Positions 1 to 8,047 of a stretch of DNA of 64,000 bases are shown here, piece after piece. The DNA is from Devosia ginsengisoli. GTDB taxonomy: Bacteria; Pseudomonadota; Alphaproteobacteria; Rhizobiales; Devosiaceae. The position numbers and the translations under genes were made by a program. Each line of letters starts with the position of its first letter. Position 1 is the first letter of the stretch. The notes under the pieces were generated by a model. That model searched no databases, had not been told where the DNA came from, and saw only the letters and a list, made by a program, of their open reading frames with translations. The stretch covers positions 310,001 through 374,000 of the forward strand of contig NZ_CP042304.1 in NCBI RefSeq assembly GCF_007859655.1, read 5' to 3'.

Positions 1-131
1 TGGAGGCGGCACCGATGCGCGATGTCGCCGGCCTGGTCGAGTTCTATCGCAAGTTCTGGGAACAGAACCTCGATCAGCTCGATGCCTATCTCAAGAAACT
101 GCAAACCCCTGAAACCGACAGCAAGAACTGA
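1..131 (+). CDS. ArsR-family transcriptional regulator, C-terminal end (partial)
   Basis: Only the last 42 codons are in the window; the frame begins at base 3 and ends with TGA at 129-131. The visible tail contains EFYRKFWEQNLDQLDAYLKK, a segment typical of the C-terminal helix of ArsR-type winged-helix repressors that are paired with AHSA1/SRPBCC genes. The stop lies 11 bases before the next start codon, with a GAGGAGA ribosome site between, so the two genes form a unit. The DNA-binding helices are outside the window, so the family call rests on the tail and on context; a parallel ArsR/SRPBCC pair lies at 773-1590. Confidence 0.6.
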   Translation, partial: EAAPMRDVAGLVEFYRKFWEQNLDQLDAYLKKLQTPETDSKN

Positions 132-142
132 GGAGATTTCCC

Positions 143-646
143 ATGAACGCCCAGACTTTCCCCAACCCGTTCAAGACCGAACTGCCTGCCACCGAACCTC
201 TCATCATCATGTCGCGCACGTTCGACGCGCCGCTGGCGCTGGTCTGGAAGGTGTGGACCGAAAAGGAGCATGTGGCCTATTGGTTCGGGCCGCGTGAGGA
301 CAATGCGGTCGTCGAATATGACGTGCGGACCGGCGGCAAGTGGCGGGTGATCTCGACCATGAGCGACGGCTCGGAAATCGTGTTTTTCGGCACCTATCTG
401 GCGGTCGAGCCGAAGACGCTGATCCGCAACACTTTCGTGGTGGAAGGCCAGTTCGAGGAAGATCAGCAATTCTACGAGGAGCACCGCTTCGAGGAGCGCG
501 ACGGCAAGACCTATTACCGCTCGGTCAGCAATGTGGACTCTATCGAGTCGCGTGATGCCATCGTGGCGACCGGGATGGAATGGGGCGCCAATGCGAGCAT
601 GGTGAAGTTTGATGAGATATTGGCGCGGCTGAAGGCTGTAAAGTAA
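143..646 (+). CDS. SRPBCC (AHSA1-type START-like) domain protein
   Basis: A 167-residue protein of the AHSA1/SRPBCC fold, a helix-grip hydrophobic-pocket domain. Visible signatures are the early strand MSRTFDAPLALVWKVWTE, the helix-turn region YWFGPR, the GGKWRV strand and the long C-terminal helix (GMEWGANASMVKFDEIL). There is no signal peptide, so it is cytoplasmic. AHSA1 proteins encoded beside ArsR regulators are common in Hyphomicrobiales; their ligand is usually unknown and I see nothing here to name it. The gene sits directly after the ArsR fragment and ends right against a large palindromic repeat. Confidence 0.85.
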   Translation: MNAQTFPNPFKTELPATEPLIIMSRTFDAPLALVWKVWTEKEHVAYWFGPREDNAVVEYDVRTGGKWRVISTMSDGSEIVFFGTYLAVEPKTLIRNTFVVEGQFEEDQQFYEEHRFEERDGKTYYRSVSNVDSIESRDAIVATGMEWGANASMVKFDEILARLKAVK

Positions 647-772
647 GGGGATACCCCCTCCTAGCCTCCCCCTGATAGGGGGAGGAATCCGACCGGTGGG
701 TTTGGCTAGATAGTGCCACAAGCTCGATCTGTTCCTCCCCCTATCAGGGGGAGATTGGGAGGGGGTATCCCC
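647..772. repeat. Large inverted repeat, family B, copy 1
   Basis: The left arm GGGGATACCCCCTCC with CCCCCTGATAGGGGGAGG is matched in inverted orientation by CCTCCCCCTATCAGGGGGAG and GGGAGGGGGTATCCCC about 60 bases later. The element fills the whole gap between two convergent genes. Related copies lie at 16699-16807 and 44004-44125. Confidence 0.85.
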
Positions 773-1246
773 TCAATTCGCGCCTTCGCGGTCCAGAAAC
801 CGGCCCAGATTGTCGAGCAAGATGGCGGTGCCTTCCTTGCGGATGGCGTTGCCGTCTTCGAAGCCGTCGAGATAGGCGCCCATTTCGGTCAGCTTGAGCA
901 GCGTGTGGTCGCCATCGGGGACCAGCTCGAACGTGGCGAGCGACACCGAGATGCGCGTATCGTCCAGGTGCATGTCATAGGTGTAGACGATGCGTTCATC
1001 GGGCACGATGTCCTGATAGATCGCCTTGAAACTGTGCACCGCACCGCCGACCGGACCGCCGACGCTGGTCTCGATGCCGCCGATGCGGAAATCCATGGCG
1101 TGAACATCCTTGTTCCAGGCCTCGGGCGGGGTGAACCATTTCTGCTTGGTGGCCGGATCGGACAATGCCCGGTAGACGCGGGCCGGCGTGGCCTTGTAGC
1201 GGCGCTCCAGGGTGAAGCTGGCGTGAGTGACGGTGCGCTGGGTCAT
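773..1246 (-). CDS. SRPBCC (AHSA1-type) domain protein
   Basis: A 157-residue AHSA1/SRPBCC protein. It carries the family's opening (TLERRYKATPARVYRALSDP), the KWFTPPEAW helix-turn, a central DFRIGG strand and a C-terminal helix with the KEGTAILLDNLGRFL pattern. It is cytoplasmic. Its start overlaps the stop of the upstream ArsR gene by four bases (ATGA), so the two are translationally coupled and form a regulator/effector pair. The pair is the mirror image of the ArsR/SRPBCC pair at 1-646, but the proteins differ clearly in sequence. The ligand is unknown. Confidence 0.85.
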   Translation of the reverse strand: MTQRTVTHASFTLERRYKATPARVYRALSDPATKQKWFTPPEAWNKDVHAMDFRIGGIETSVGGPVGGAVHSFKAIYQDIVPDERIVYTYDMHLDDTRISVSLATFELVPDGDHTLLKLTEMGAYLDGFEDGNAIRKEGTAILLDNLGRFLDREGAN

Positions 1247-1590
1247 GAACGGGGCTCGGGCTCATCTGCGGTTTCGGCGAGGAAGTCGCCAAGGCGGTCG
1301 AGCCGCCGCGACCAGGCGGTGCGGCGGTCGTTGATCCATTGTTCGGCCAGGCTGAGGGTATCGGGCTGGATCTGCACGGTGCGGACGCGGCCGACCTTCT
1401 GCGAGGTGACCAGGCCCGAATTTTCCAGCGCCTGCAAATGCTGCACCACTGCGGGCAGCGACATGGCGAAGGGCTTGGCCAGTTCGCTGACCGAAGCCGG
1501 GCCGCGGCTGAGGCGATCGATCATGGCGCGGCGCGTCGGATCGGCCAGCGCCTGGAACATGAGATCAAGATTGGGCTGTTGGTTAAGCAT
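1243..1590 (-). CDS. ArsR-family winged-helix regulator
   Basis: A compact ArsR/SmtB-like winged-helix protein of 115 residues. The start at 1590 gives MLNQQPNLDLMFQALADPTR, the normal opening of this subfamily; an upstream in-frame start at 1668 would add 26 unlike residues and reach close to the divergent gene. The HTH spans about residues 28-62 (PASVSELAKPFAMSLPAVVQ), followed by the wing (SGLVTSQKVGRVRTVQI). There are no paired Cys metal ligands, so it is not a metal sensor of the ArsR type proper. It is coupled to the downstream SRPBCC gene and probably represses the pair. Confidence 0.85.
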   Translation of the reverse strand: MLNQQPNLDLMFQALADPTRRAMIDRLSRGPASVSELAKPFAMSLPAVVQHLQALENSGLVTSQKVGRVRTVQIQPDTLSLAEQWINDRRTAWSRRLDRLGDFLAETADEPEPRS

Positions 1591-1688
1591 GATATTAAGT
1601 AACAACTGTGGGGCTTTGGTGTCAATGCGCTTGACCTTCCCATTGGGCAATCCGGCAGGGAGGGGCATCGAACCAGAGGAGACGAGTG

Positions 1689-2045
1689 ATGAAAGTTCTG
1701 ATGATTGCCGCGGTCGTGATTGCCGGCCTGGCGACGCCTGCCCTGGCGCAGGACCATTCCGGCCACGGCGCCATGGCGGCAGCGGCCGACAGCGCCGCGA
1801 CCACGGCCTATAAGGAAGCCAATAGCCGCATGCATGCCGACATGGACATTGCCTATACCGGCGACGCGGATGTGGATTTCATCCTCGGCATGATCCCGCA
1901 CCACCAGGGCGCCGTGGACATGGCGCGCGTGGTGCTGGAGCACGGTACCGATCCGGAAGTGAAGGCGCTGGCCGAGGGGGTTATTGCTGCGCAGGAAGAA
2001 GAGATCGCCTGGATGAAGGAATGGTTGGCGAAGAAGGGGTATTGA
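1689..2045 (+). CDS. Exported DUF305 family protein
   Basis: A 118-residue secreted protein. The start at ATG 1689 is preceded by AGAGGAGA; a GTG at 1686 is also in frame. The first 20 residues form a signal peptide ending ALA-QD. The mature part is the DUF305 four-helix domain, with its hallmark [17 protein letters not shown] at about residues 64-80 and a C-terminal [10 protein letters not shown]. It is periplasmic. DUF305 proteins are often encoded near copper-handling genes, as here (cop operon next door on the other strand). The His-rich start of the mature chain (DHSGHG) would fit metal binding, but that is inference. Confidence 0.85.
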   Translation: MKVLMIAAVVIAGLATPALAQDHSGHGAMAAAADSAATTAYKEANSRMHADMDIAYTGDADVDFILGMIPHHQGAVDMARVVLEHGTDPEVKALAEGVIAAQEEEIAWMKEWLAKKGY

Positions 2046-2065
2046 GCAGGGCTTTCAGTCGACCT

Positions 2066-2312
2066 TCCCTCCCCCTTGTGGGGAGGGATCGAGGGTGGGG
2101 GTGTCGCGCTATCCGCACACATCTCGTTCGCGGATAGCTCGACACCCCCACCCTGCTCGATTCAACGGACTTAGCTGACGCTAAGTCCTATCTCGCTTCC
2201 AGCCATTCGGGCGTAGCCCTCATGGCCTTCTCACCTCAAATCGCTCCACCGGAGCGATTTGCCCTACGGGACGGCTCGAAGCCCCACAAGGGGGAGGGTG
2301 GGGCTGGTGGAC
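2066..2312. repeat. Composite repeat: family A REP arms split by an inserted hairpin region
   Basis: This gap starts with a family A palindrome (CCCTCCCCCTTGTGGGGAGGG, 2068-2089) followed by the AGGGTGGGGGTG tail. The opposite arm (CCACAAGGGGGAGGGTGGGG, near 2283) is displaced by about 130 bases holding two further perfect hairpins: GGACTTAGC/GCTAAGTCC (2168-2189) and AAATCGCTCC/GGAGCGATTT (about 2238-2260). It lies between the convergent DUF305 and copZ genes and has no coding potential. Confidence 0.75.
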
Positions 2313-2326
2313 GTGGGGAGAAGGAC

Positions 2327-2527
2327 CTACGCTGCTTCCGGCGTATACCCCGCTTCGCGGATGGCGGCTTCGCCGGTGGCGCGGTCGCCGGTGAATTCCA
2401 CCTTGTGGGTGGTCAGGTCGACCGAGATATCGGCGCCGGGCAGGGCGTCTTGCAGGGCCTTGCGCACGGTGCCGACGCAGTGGCCGCAGGTCATGTCGTT
2501 GACGGTGAGAATGGTCTTGTCGCTCAT
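2327..2527 (-). CDS. copZ: CopZ-type heavy-metal-associated copper chaperone
   Basis: A 66-residue ferredoxin-like HMA domain. The metal site is MTCGHCVGTVRKAL, with CxxC at residues 14-17 and the expected preceding Met. The start at 2527 gives the usual HMA opening (MSDKTILTVNDMTCGHC); longer in-frame starts would run back into cueR. It would carry Cu(I) in the cytosol and hand it to CopA. It is the last gene of the copA-cueR-copZ unit, two bases after cueR, so it should be induced by copper with the others. Confidence 0.92.
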   Translation of the reverse strand: MSDKTILTVNDMTCGHCVGTVRKALQDALPGADISVDLTTHKVEFTGDRATGEAAIREAGYTPEAA

Positions 2528-2529
2528 AT

Positions 2530-2940
2530 TCAGTGTCCTTTGGTTGTAGGATGCTCGCCGGCAAGGTCGTCGAGTATGGGGCAGTCGGGGCGGTTGTCGC
2601 CGCCGCAGCAATGGGCCAGGTGCTTGAGGGTTTTGACCATCCCCTGCAGTTCGGCAATCTTGGTTTCGAGCGCCGTGATGTGGCTGGTCGCCACATCCTT
2701 GACCTCGGCGCTTGCGCGGGTCTTGTCCTGCCAGAGGCCGAGCAGGGTGGAGGTTTCCTCGACCGAGAAGCCCAAAGTCCGGGCGCGCTTGACGAAGCGG
2801 AGGACGTGGACCTCATCCTCGCCATAGACGCGATAGTTGCTGCCGGTGCGCAGGGGCGCGCGGATCAGGCCGATGGATTCGTAGTAGCGGATCATCTTGG
2901 CCGAGACCCCGGTAGCGCTGGAGGCTTCGCCGATATTCAT
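2530..2940 (-). CDS. cueR: Cu(I)-responsive MerR-family regulator CueR/HmrR
   Basis: A 136-residue MerR-family activator. The N-terminal winged helix reads [20 protein letters not shown], followed by a long dimerisation helix. The C-terminal metal loop has Cys112 and Cys120 ([11 protein letters not shown]), the spacing used by CueR for linear Cu(I) coordination, and Ser77 (RASAEV), the residue that marks sensors of +1 metal ions. It overlaps the copA stop by four bases. It should act on the 19-bp-spacer promoter upstream of copA, making the operon autoregulated. Distinction from gold or silver sensors is not possible from sequence. Confidence 0.93.
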   Translation of the reverse strand: MNIGEASSATGVSAKMIRYYESIGLIRAPLRTGSNYRVYGEDEVHVLRFVKRARTLGFSVEETSTLLGLWQDKTRASAEVKDVATSHITALETKIAELQGMVKTLKHLAHCCGGDNRPDCPILDDLAGEHPTTKGH

Positions 2941-5186
2941 GCATTCACTCCTTTCACCATACGCAGGCGTTGCGCATTGCCCACCACGAAGACCGAGCTG
3001 AGCGCCATGGCGCCGGCGCCGATCATCGGGTTGAGCAGGATGCCGAAGGCCGGGAACAGCACGCCTGCCGCCACCGGGATCAGCAGCACATTGTAGCCGA
3101 AGGCCCAGAACAGGTTTTCCCAGATGTTCTTCATCGTGGCGCGGCTCACCGTGAGCGCGTTGAGCACGCCCTTGAGGTCGCCACCCAAGAGGACCACGTC
3201 GGCGCTTTCGATGGCCGCATCGGTGCCGGTGCCGACGGCAATGCCGATATCGGCTTCGGCGAGGGCCGGGGCGTCGTTGATGCCGTCGCCGACATAGGCG
3301 ACCGGGCCGAACTGGCGCAGCGCCTTGAGCGTGGCCACCTTGTCGGCCGGCAGCACTTCGGCGCGGACTTCGTCTATGCCGAGCCGGCGGGCAATGGCCT
3401 GGGCCGTGCGCTGGTTGTCGCCGGAGATCATTGCCGTCTTGAGGCCTATGGCATGCAAGGCATCGATGACCGCCTTGCTGGACGGCTTGATCGTGTCGGC
3501 GACGACGATCGCGGCGGCCAGCTTGCCGTCAATGGCGGCAAAGACCGGGGTCTTGCCCTCATTGGCGAGCCGGTCGATATCAGCGGCAAAGCCGGAGAAA
3601 TCGAGCTGGCCGAGATGGCGCTGCGAGCCGATCGAGACCGAGCGCCCATCGACGCTGGCGGAGACGCCATTGCCGGCATGGGACTGGAAGTCGGTAACCG
3701 CGCCGAGGCTGAGGCCGGCTTGTTCGGCCGCTGCGACGATGGCCGACGCGATCGGGTGTTCGGACTTTGCTTCCACCGCAGCCACCAGAGCCAGCACGTC
3801 GTCATGCGCGAAGCCATCGGCCAGCACGAGGTCGGTGAGGGCCGGCTTGCCTTCAGTCAGCGTGCCCGTCTTGTCGAAGGCCACGACCTTGGCGTCGCGC
3901 AACTGCTGCAGGGCTTCGCTCTTGCGGAACAGCACGCCCAGCTCGGCGGCGCGGCCGGTGCCGACCATGATCGAGGTCGGTACGGCCAGGCCCATGGCAC
4001 AGGGGCAGGCGATGATCAGCACGGCCACGGCATTGACCATGCCGAATATGGACGCCGGCTCCGGCCCCCAGATGGCCCAGACCGCAAAAGTGGCAATGGC
4101 CAGAGCGATGACAGCCGGCACGAACCACAGTGTGATCCTGTCGACCACGCCCTGGATCGGCAGCTTGCCGCCCTGGGCTTCCTCGACCATGCGGATGATC
4201 TGCGCCAGCATCGTGTCGCCGCCCACCTTGGTGGCGCGGAAGCTGAAGCTGCCCGACGTGTTGAGCGTGCCGCCGATGACGGAGGCTCCGACAGTCTTGG
4301 AGACGGGCAGGGGTTCGCCCGAGATCATGGATTCATCGATATGGCTGGCGCCCTCGGTGATTTCGCCATCGACGGCGATCTTCTCGCCGGGGCGGACCAG
4401 GATGATATCGCCGGCCACGACCTGTTCGATGGGCAGTTCCACCGCCTTGCCGTCGCGCTGCACGCGGGCCGTCTTGGCCTGCTCGCGCACCAGCCGCTGG
4501 ATGGCCTCGCCAGTACGGCCCTTGGCCAGGGCCTCGAGCCAGCGGCCGACCAGGATCAGCGTGACGATGACGGCGGCGGCTTCATAATAGATATAGCGCG
4601 TGCCCTCGGGCAGCAGTTGCGGCGCGAAGGTGGCGACGACGGAATAGAGATAGGCCGCGCCCGAGCCGAGGGCGACGAGCGAATTCATCTCCGGCGCACC
4701 GCGCAGCAGGGCCGGAATGCCGATCTTGAAGAAGCGCCAGCCGGGCACGAACAGCACGATGGTGGCGGCGATGAAATAGGCCACCCACAGCACATCCATC
4801 GACACGACGGACATGATCCACATGTGGAAGGGCATGTAGAGATGGCCGCCCATTTCGAGCACAAAAAGCGGCAGGGTGAGAATGCCTGCGATCAGCACGT
4901 CGCGGCGCAGCACGGCGGCGTCCTCGTCGTGGTGCTGGTGGCCGGAATGGTCGTGATGGTGCATTTCGGGCGTCTCGCTGCCCTTGTAGCCGGCCTTTTC
5001 GACCGCCTTGAGCACGGCTTCGCTATCGCCGCCATGCACGGTGGCGCGTTCGGTGGCCAGGTTGACTGACGCCGATGTGACGCCGGGCACCTTGAGCAAT
5101 GACTTCTCGACCCGCGCCACGCAGGAGGCGCAGGTCATGCCGGTAATGTCGATGGAAAGTGGCTTGGTATGGACGTGTTCGTTCAT
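2937..5186 (-). CDS. copA: Cu(+)-exporting P1B-type ATPase CopA
   Basis: A 749-residue inner-membrane copper exporter. One N-terminal HMA domain carries GMTCASC (Cys19, Cys22), followed by a His-rich stretch ([11 protein letters not shown], about 76-87). Eight transmembrane segments follow, with the metal-path CPC in the sixth ([11 protein letters not shown]). The phosphorylation motif is DKTGTLTEG, the nucleotide-binding domain has SEHPIASA, and the hinge is [13 protein letters not shown] in helix 7 and MALSS in helix 8 are the Cu(I)-specific P1B-1 residues, excluding the zinc/cadmium class. It is the first gene of copA-cueR-copZ and reads from the CueR-type promoter just upstream. Confidence 0.95.
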   Translation of the reverse strand: MNEHVHTKPLSIDITGMTCASCVARVEKSLLKVPGVTSASVNLATERATVHGGDSEAVLKAVEKAGYKGSETPEMHHHDHSGHQHHDEDAAVLRRDVLIAGILTLPLFVLEMGGHLYMPFHMWIMSVVSMDVLWVAYFIAATIVLFVPGWRFFKIGIPALLRGAPEMNSLVALGSGAAYLYSVVATFAPQLLPEGTRYIYYEAAAVIVTLILVGRWLEALAKGRTGEAIQRLVREQAKTARVQRDGKAVELPIEQVVAGDIILVRPGEKIAVDGEITEGASHIDESMISGEPLPVSKTVGASVIGGTLNTSGSFSFRATKVGGDTMLAQIIRMVEEAQGGKLPIQGVVDRITLWFVPAVIALAIATFAVWAIWGPEPASIFGMVNAVAVLIIACPCAMGLAVPTSIMVGTGRAAELGVLFRKSEALQQLRDAKVVAFDKTGTLTEGKPALTDLVLADGFAHDDVLALVAAVEAKSEHPIASAIVAAAEQAGLSLGAVTDFQSHAGNGVSASVDGRSVSIGSQRHLGQLDFSGFAADIDRLANEGKTPVFAAIDGKLAAAIVVADTIKPSSKAVIDALHAIGLKTAMISGDNQRTAQAIARRLGIDEVRAEVLPADKVATLKALRQFGPVAYVGDGINDAPALAEADIGIAVGTGTDAAIESADVVLLGGDLKGVLNALTVSRATMKNIWENLFWAFGYNVLLIPVAAGVLFPAFGILLNPMIGAGAMALSSVFVVGNAQRLRMVKGVNA

Positions 5187-5208
5187 GATGTTTCACCTCG
5201 TCCTCAGC

Positions 5209-5239
5209 TATATAAAGGTTCCAATCATGGGAAGGTCAA
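5209..5239 (-). promoter_or_regulatory. CueR-type promoter/operator of copA
   Basis: Read on the minus strand, TTGACC (5239-5234) is followed by exactly 19 bases and then TATATA (5214-5209). The overlong spacer contains an imperfect dyad, ACCTTCC (5236-5230) and GGAACCT (5222-5216), seven bases apart. A 19-bp spacer with an ACCTTCC half-site is the diagnostic architecture of CueR-activated promoters. The inferred transcription start lies about 15-20 bases before the copA ATG. Confidence 0.85.
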
Positions 5240-5280
5240 GGGGCCGTTTGGGTGATTGTTTTGGCTTCGATGCCGCAGTC

Positions 5281-5402
5281 GTCTCCCTCCCCCTTGTGGG
5301 GAGGGATCGAGGGTGGGGGTGAGCCGCGCACACAGGGTTTGCGGAAGGAGCCCCCACCCGACCCCTTCGGGGCCACCCTCCCCACAAGGGGGAGGGAGAG
5401 GA
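5281..5402. repeat. Family A palindromic repeat pair
   Basis: Two facing copies of the family A palindrome: CCCTCCCCCTTGTGGGGAGGG with its GATCGAGGGTGGGGGTGAG tail, then the reverse complement (CCCCCACCCGACC with CTCCCCACAAGGGGGAGGGA). They fill the gap between the copA promoter and the FNR gene. The 130 bases after it (5403-5537) show no further gene; they should hold the FNR promoter, but I cannot place a convincing -35/-10. Confidence 0.85.
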
Positions 5403-5537
5403 TCGCGTATGCGGCGCGGCCAGAGACCTGAAATCGAGCAATTTTGACGCATGCGGCAGGTTGGCGCTGCGACCTTGGCGCAGCTTAAAGCCCTGGCGGG
5501 GCAGGCCTATATCGGGGCGGTCAGGAGACGACATGCC

Positions 5538-6257
5538 ATGCAGCCCGTCCGTAACGACATCCACAATTCCGATCTTCCCGTGCTCTGCCAGAGCTGCGAA
5601 TCCCGCCATCAGGGGATTTGCGGTGCGCTGACATCTGAGCAATTGCTGGCTTTGGCGCGGCATACGCGGCGCGTGCACCATGCGGCCGGCCAGGAATTGC
5701 TGGCCGATGCCGAGCCGATCATCAGCTACGGCAATGTGCTGAGCGGGGTGGTGAAGCTGTCCAAGGTGCTGGAGGATGGGCGGCAGCAGGTGGTGGGGCT
5801 GCAATTTGCGCCGGACCTGCTCGGGCGCCTGTTTGCCAGCGAAAGCCGGGTCACGGCGGAGGCGGCTTCGGATGTGGAATTGTGCATGGTGCCCAAGCCG
5901 GCGCTGGAGGCGCTGGTGCGCGAAAACCCGGCGCTGGAGCATCGCATCATGCTGCAGACCCTGCGTGAGCTCGATGAGGCGCGCGACTGGATGGTGACTT
6001 TGGGCCGCAAGACCGCCGCCGAGAAAGTGGCGAGTTTTCTCTATCTGATCGCGAGTCATATCGACCCAACGCAGGAAGAGGTGACCAGTTTCGACCTGCC
6101 GCTGAGTCGCGCCGATATCGGGGACTTCCTCGGGCTGACCATCGAGACGGTGAGCCGGCAGATCAGCAAGCTCAAGGCCGATGGGGTGATCGAGATCGAG
6201 AATTATCGGCATGTCTCGGTGCCGGACGTGGCGCGGTTACGGGTAAGGTGCGGGTAG
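5538..6257 (+). CDS. fnrN: FNR-type oxygen-sensing regulator (FnrN-like)
   Basis: A 239-residue Crp/Fnr regulator. The start at 5538 has AGGAG ten bases upstream; an in-frame start at 5451 would add 29 non-homologous residues. Cys17, Cys20 and Cys28 (CQSCESRHQGIC) plus a distal Cys116 (DVELCMVP) are the four ligands of an oxygen-labile [4Fe-4S] cluster; the Cx2Cx7C spacing is that of rhizobial FnrN. The cyclic-nucleotide-like barrel is followed by a dimer helix and an HTH whose recognition helix reads TIETVSRQISKL, with the E..SR residues that read TTGAT half-sites. A perfect FNR box lies before cydA, making the bd oxidase its likely local target. Confidence 0.92.
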   Translation: MQPVRNDIHNSDLPVLCQSCESRHQGICGALTSEQLLALARHTRRVHHAAGQELLADAEPIISYGNVLSGVVKLSKVLEDGRQQVVGLQFAPDLLGRLFASESRVTAEAASDVELCMVPKPALEALVRENPALEHRIMLQTLRELDEARDWMVTLGRKTAAEKVASFLYLIASHIDPTQEEVTSFDLPLSRADIGDFLGLTIETVSRQISKLKADGVIEIENYRHVSVPDVARLRVRCG

Positions 6258-6284
6258 GGGCTGCAAGCTCCCCCATACTCCGGC

Positions 6285-6370
6285 CGTCACCCTCGGGCTT
6301 GACCCGAGGGCTCTATACTTGCCGAGCGTTCAGTAAGTGCAGAGCCCTCGGGTCAAGCCCGAGGGTGACG
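6285..6370. repeat. Long perfect-arm palindrome (family D)
   Basis: CGTCACCCTCGGGCTTGACC followed by CGAGGGCTCT is mirrored by AGAGCCCTCGGGTCAAGCCC and GAGGGTGACG after a 20-base loop. It separates the convergent fnrN and cydC genes and could form a strong hairpin on either transcript. A degenerate relative is at 13548-13577. Confidence 0.85.
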
Positions 6371-6400
6371 TGCGGTGGGTGTGGTGGCGCTGCTGTGGAG

Positions 6401-8047
6401 CTAAGCCAGCATCCCATTCCGCAGCGTCAGCACGCGGTTCACGGTGCCATCAGGAATGGTGGCGTGGGTGACGACGATCACTGTCCGGCCCTGCGCGGCC
6501 TGATGCAGGGTTTCGAAAAAGGCCACTTCCGCCGGGCGATCCAGCGCTGCGGTGGGCTCGTCCAGCAGCAGGATTTGGGCTGATGACAGCAGCACGCGGG
6601 CGAGGCAAAGGCGGCGGGCCTGGCCGACCGAGACGGTGCGGCCGCCTTCACCCACCATCGTGTCGAGGCCGGCGGGCAAAGCGCGGACGAAGTCGGCAAT
6701 GCCGGCATCGGCAAGGGCCGCCCATAGGGCATCGTCATCGGCATCCCGGGCGACGCACAGGTTGGCGCGGATCGTGTCGTTGAACAGCGGGCTGTGCTGG
6801 CTGAGTAGGGCCACGCGGGCATGGATATCGGCCTGCAGCAGGGCGGGCAGGGCGGTGCCGCCCAGGGTGATGCGGCCGGCTTGCGGATCGGCGAGGCGCA
6901 GCAGCAGGGTCAGCAGGCTGGATTTGCCGCTGCCGCTGGGGCCGGTAATGGCGATGTGCTCGCCGGGGGTGACGGTGAGGTCGAGACTATCAAGCACGGG
7001 CGGGCCGCCATAGCCGAAGGTGACGTCGGCGAGGACGATGGTGGTATCGGCCGGAACGGGAGCGGGTACGGCTGGGTCGAGGACGGCAGGTGGGGCTTCG
7101 GCGATGGTGGTGAGGCGTTCGGCGGCGGCCATGGCTGTCGTGAGCTTGCCGACGCTGCGGACGATTGTGCTGGTGGCCTCGAAACTGCCTGCCATGGCCA
7201 GCAGCAGGCCGGCGAGCACTGGGCCTTCCACCGCGCCAGCGGCAAAGGCGGTCAGGCCGAGCCAGAGCGAACCGGCCAGCGCCAGCGCCGCGAGGGCCTG
7301 CACGGCGAAGCCGGCAAGCGCGGTCAGGGTCGAGAGGCGCCCCCGGGCAGCGGCAAGATGCTGGCTGGTCGTGGCAAAGCCGGCCTGGGCCGTGCCGAGC
7401 ACGCCGAAGACGGTGAGATCGTCATGGCCCTCGATGCCGTCGAGCACGGCGGCGCGGGCATCGGCGGCGCGGCGGACCACGGCATTGCCGGCGGCGCGGC
7501 TGAGGAGGGTCAGCCCTGACGGAACCACCAGCACGGCGGCGCCGAAGCAGAAGCCGTAGAGCCATGCGGCACCGGGCAGCAGCCAGGCGAGCACGGCGGT
7601 CAAGGCCGCGCCGATGACGAGGGCGGCTGCTATAGGGCCGATGGCGACGAGGAAGGCGGTATCGAGCGCATCGACATCCGAGGTGAGGCGGCTGACCAGA
7701 TCGCCATGGCGCAGGCTGCGATCGGCCAGCGGCAGGCGCGGGAACAGGCGGGCAAACAGCCATCCGCGCAGGCCGGACAGCAGGCGGAGCGTCGCGTCAT
7801 GGCCGCTCAGGCGTTCGCCATAACGCGCGAGGATGCGGATGAAGGAAAAGCCGCGCACCAGCGACGAAGGCACGAACAGGTTGAAGGCGAGGCCCGCCGT
7901 GGTGAGGGCGGCCGAGGTGATGAACCAGCCGGACGTGCCGAGCAGGGCGATACCTGCGGCTAGCGTCACCAGCGAGAGCAGCAGCGCCAGGGTGAAGCCT
8001 TTGGCCTGGCTCAGGAACAGGCTGCGGAAGGCGAGAAGCGCTTTCAT
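6401..8047 (-). CDS. cydC: Thiol reductant ABC exporter subunit CydC
   Basis: A 548-residue half-transporter: six membrane helices (about 1-300) fused to an ABC ATPase. Walker A is GPSGSGKSS and Walker B ILLLDEPTAALD. The signature segment reads VSVGQARRLCLARVLL, so the usual LSGGQ is degenerate, consistent with an asymmetric CydDC heterodimer. With CydD it exports cysteine/glutathione to the periplasm, which is needed for maturation of the bd oxidase. Its start overlaps the cydD stop by four bases, so the two are co-translated. It converges with fnrN. Confidence 0.93.
   Translation of the reverse strand: MKALLAFRSLFLSQAKGFTLALLLSLVTLAAGIALLGTSGWFITSAALTTAGLAFNLFVPSSLVRGFSFIRILARYGERLSGHDATLRLLSGLRGWLFARLFPRLPLADRSLRHGDLVSRLTSDVDALDTAFLVAIGPIAAALVIGAALTAVLAWLLPGAAWLYGFCFGAAVLVVPSGLTLLSRAAGNAVVRRAADARAAVLDGIEGHDDLTVFGVLGTAQAGFATTSQHLAAARGRLSTLTALAGFAVQALAALALAGSLWLGLTAFAAGAVEGPVLAGLLLAMAGSFEATSTIVRSVGKLTTAMAAAERLTTIAEAPPAVLDPAVPAPVPADTTIVLADVTFGYGGPPVLDSLDLTVTPGEHIAITGPSGSGKSSLLTLLLRLADPQAGRITLGGTALPALLQADIHARVALLSQHSPLFNDTIRANLCVARDADDDALWAALADAGIADFVRALPAGLDTMVGEGGRTVSVGQARRLCLARVLLSSAQILLLDEPTAALDRPAEVAFFETLHQAAQGRTVIVVTHATIPDGTVNRVLTLRNGMLA

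Noticed and set aside
86..721. A 211-codon minus-strand frame opposite the first SRPBCC gene
   Set aside because: It runs through a palindromic repeat and mirrors the SRPBCC gene; no domain character.
2970..5069. A 699-codon open frame on the plus strand opposite copA
   Set aside because: It is the shadow of copA caused by high GC: the product is low-complexity (His, Asp, Gly, Arg-rich), matches no family, and CopA itself has all expected motifs.
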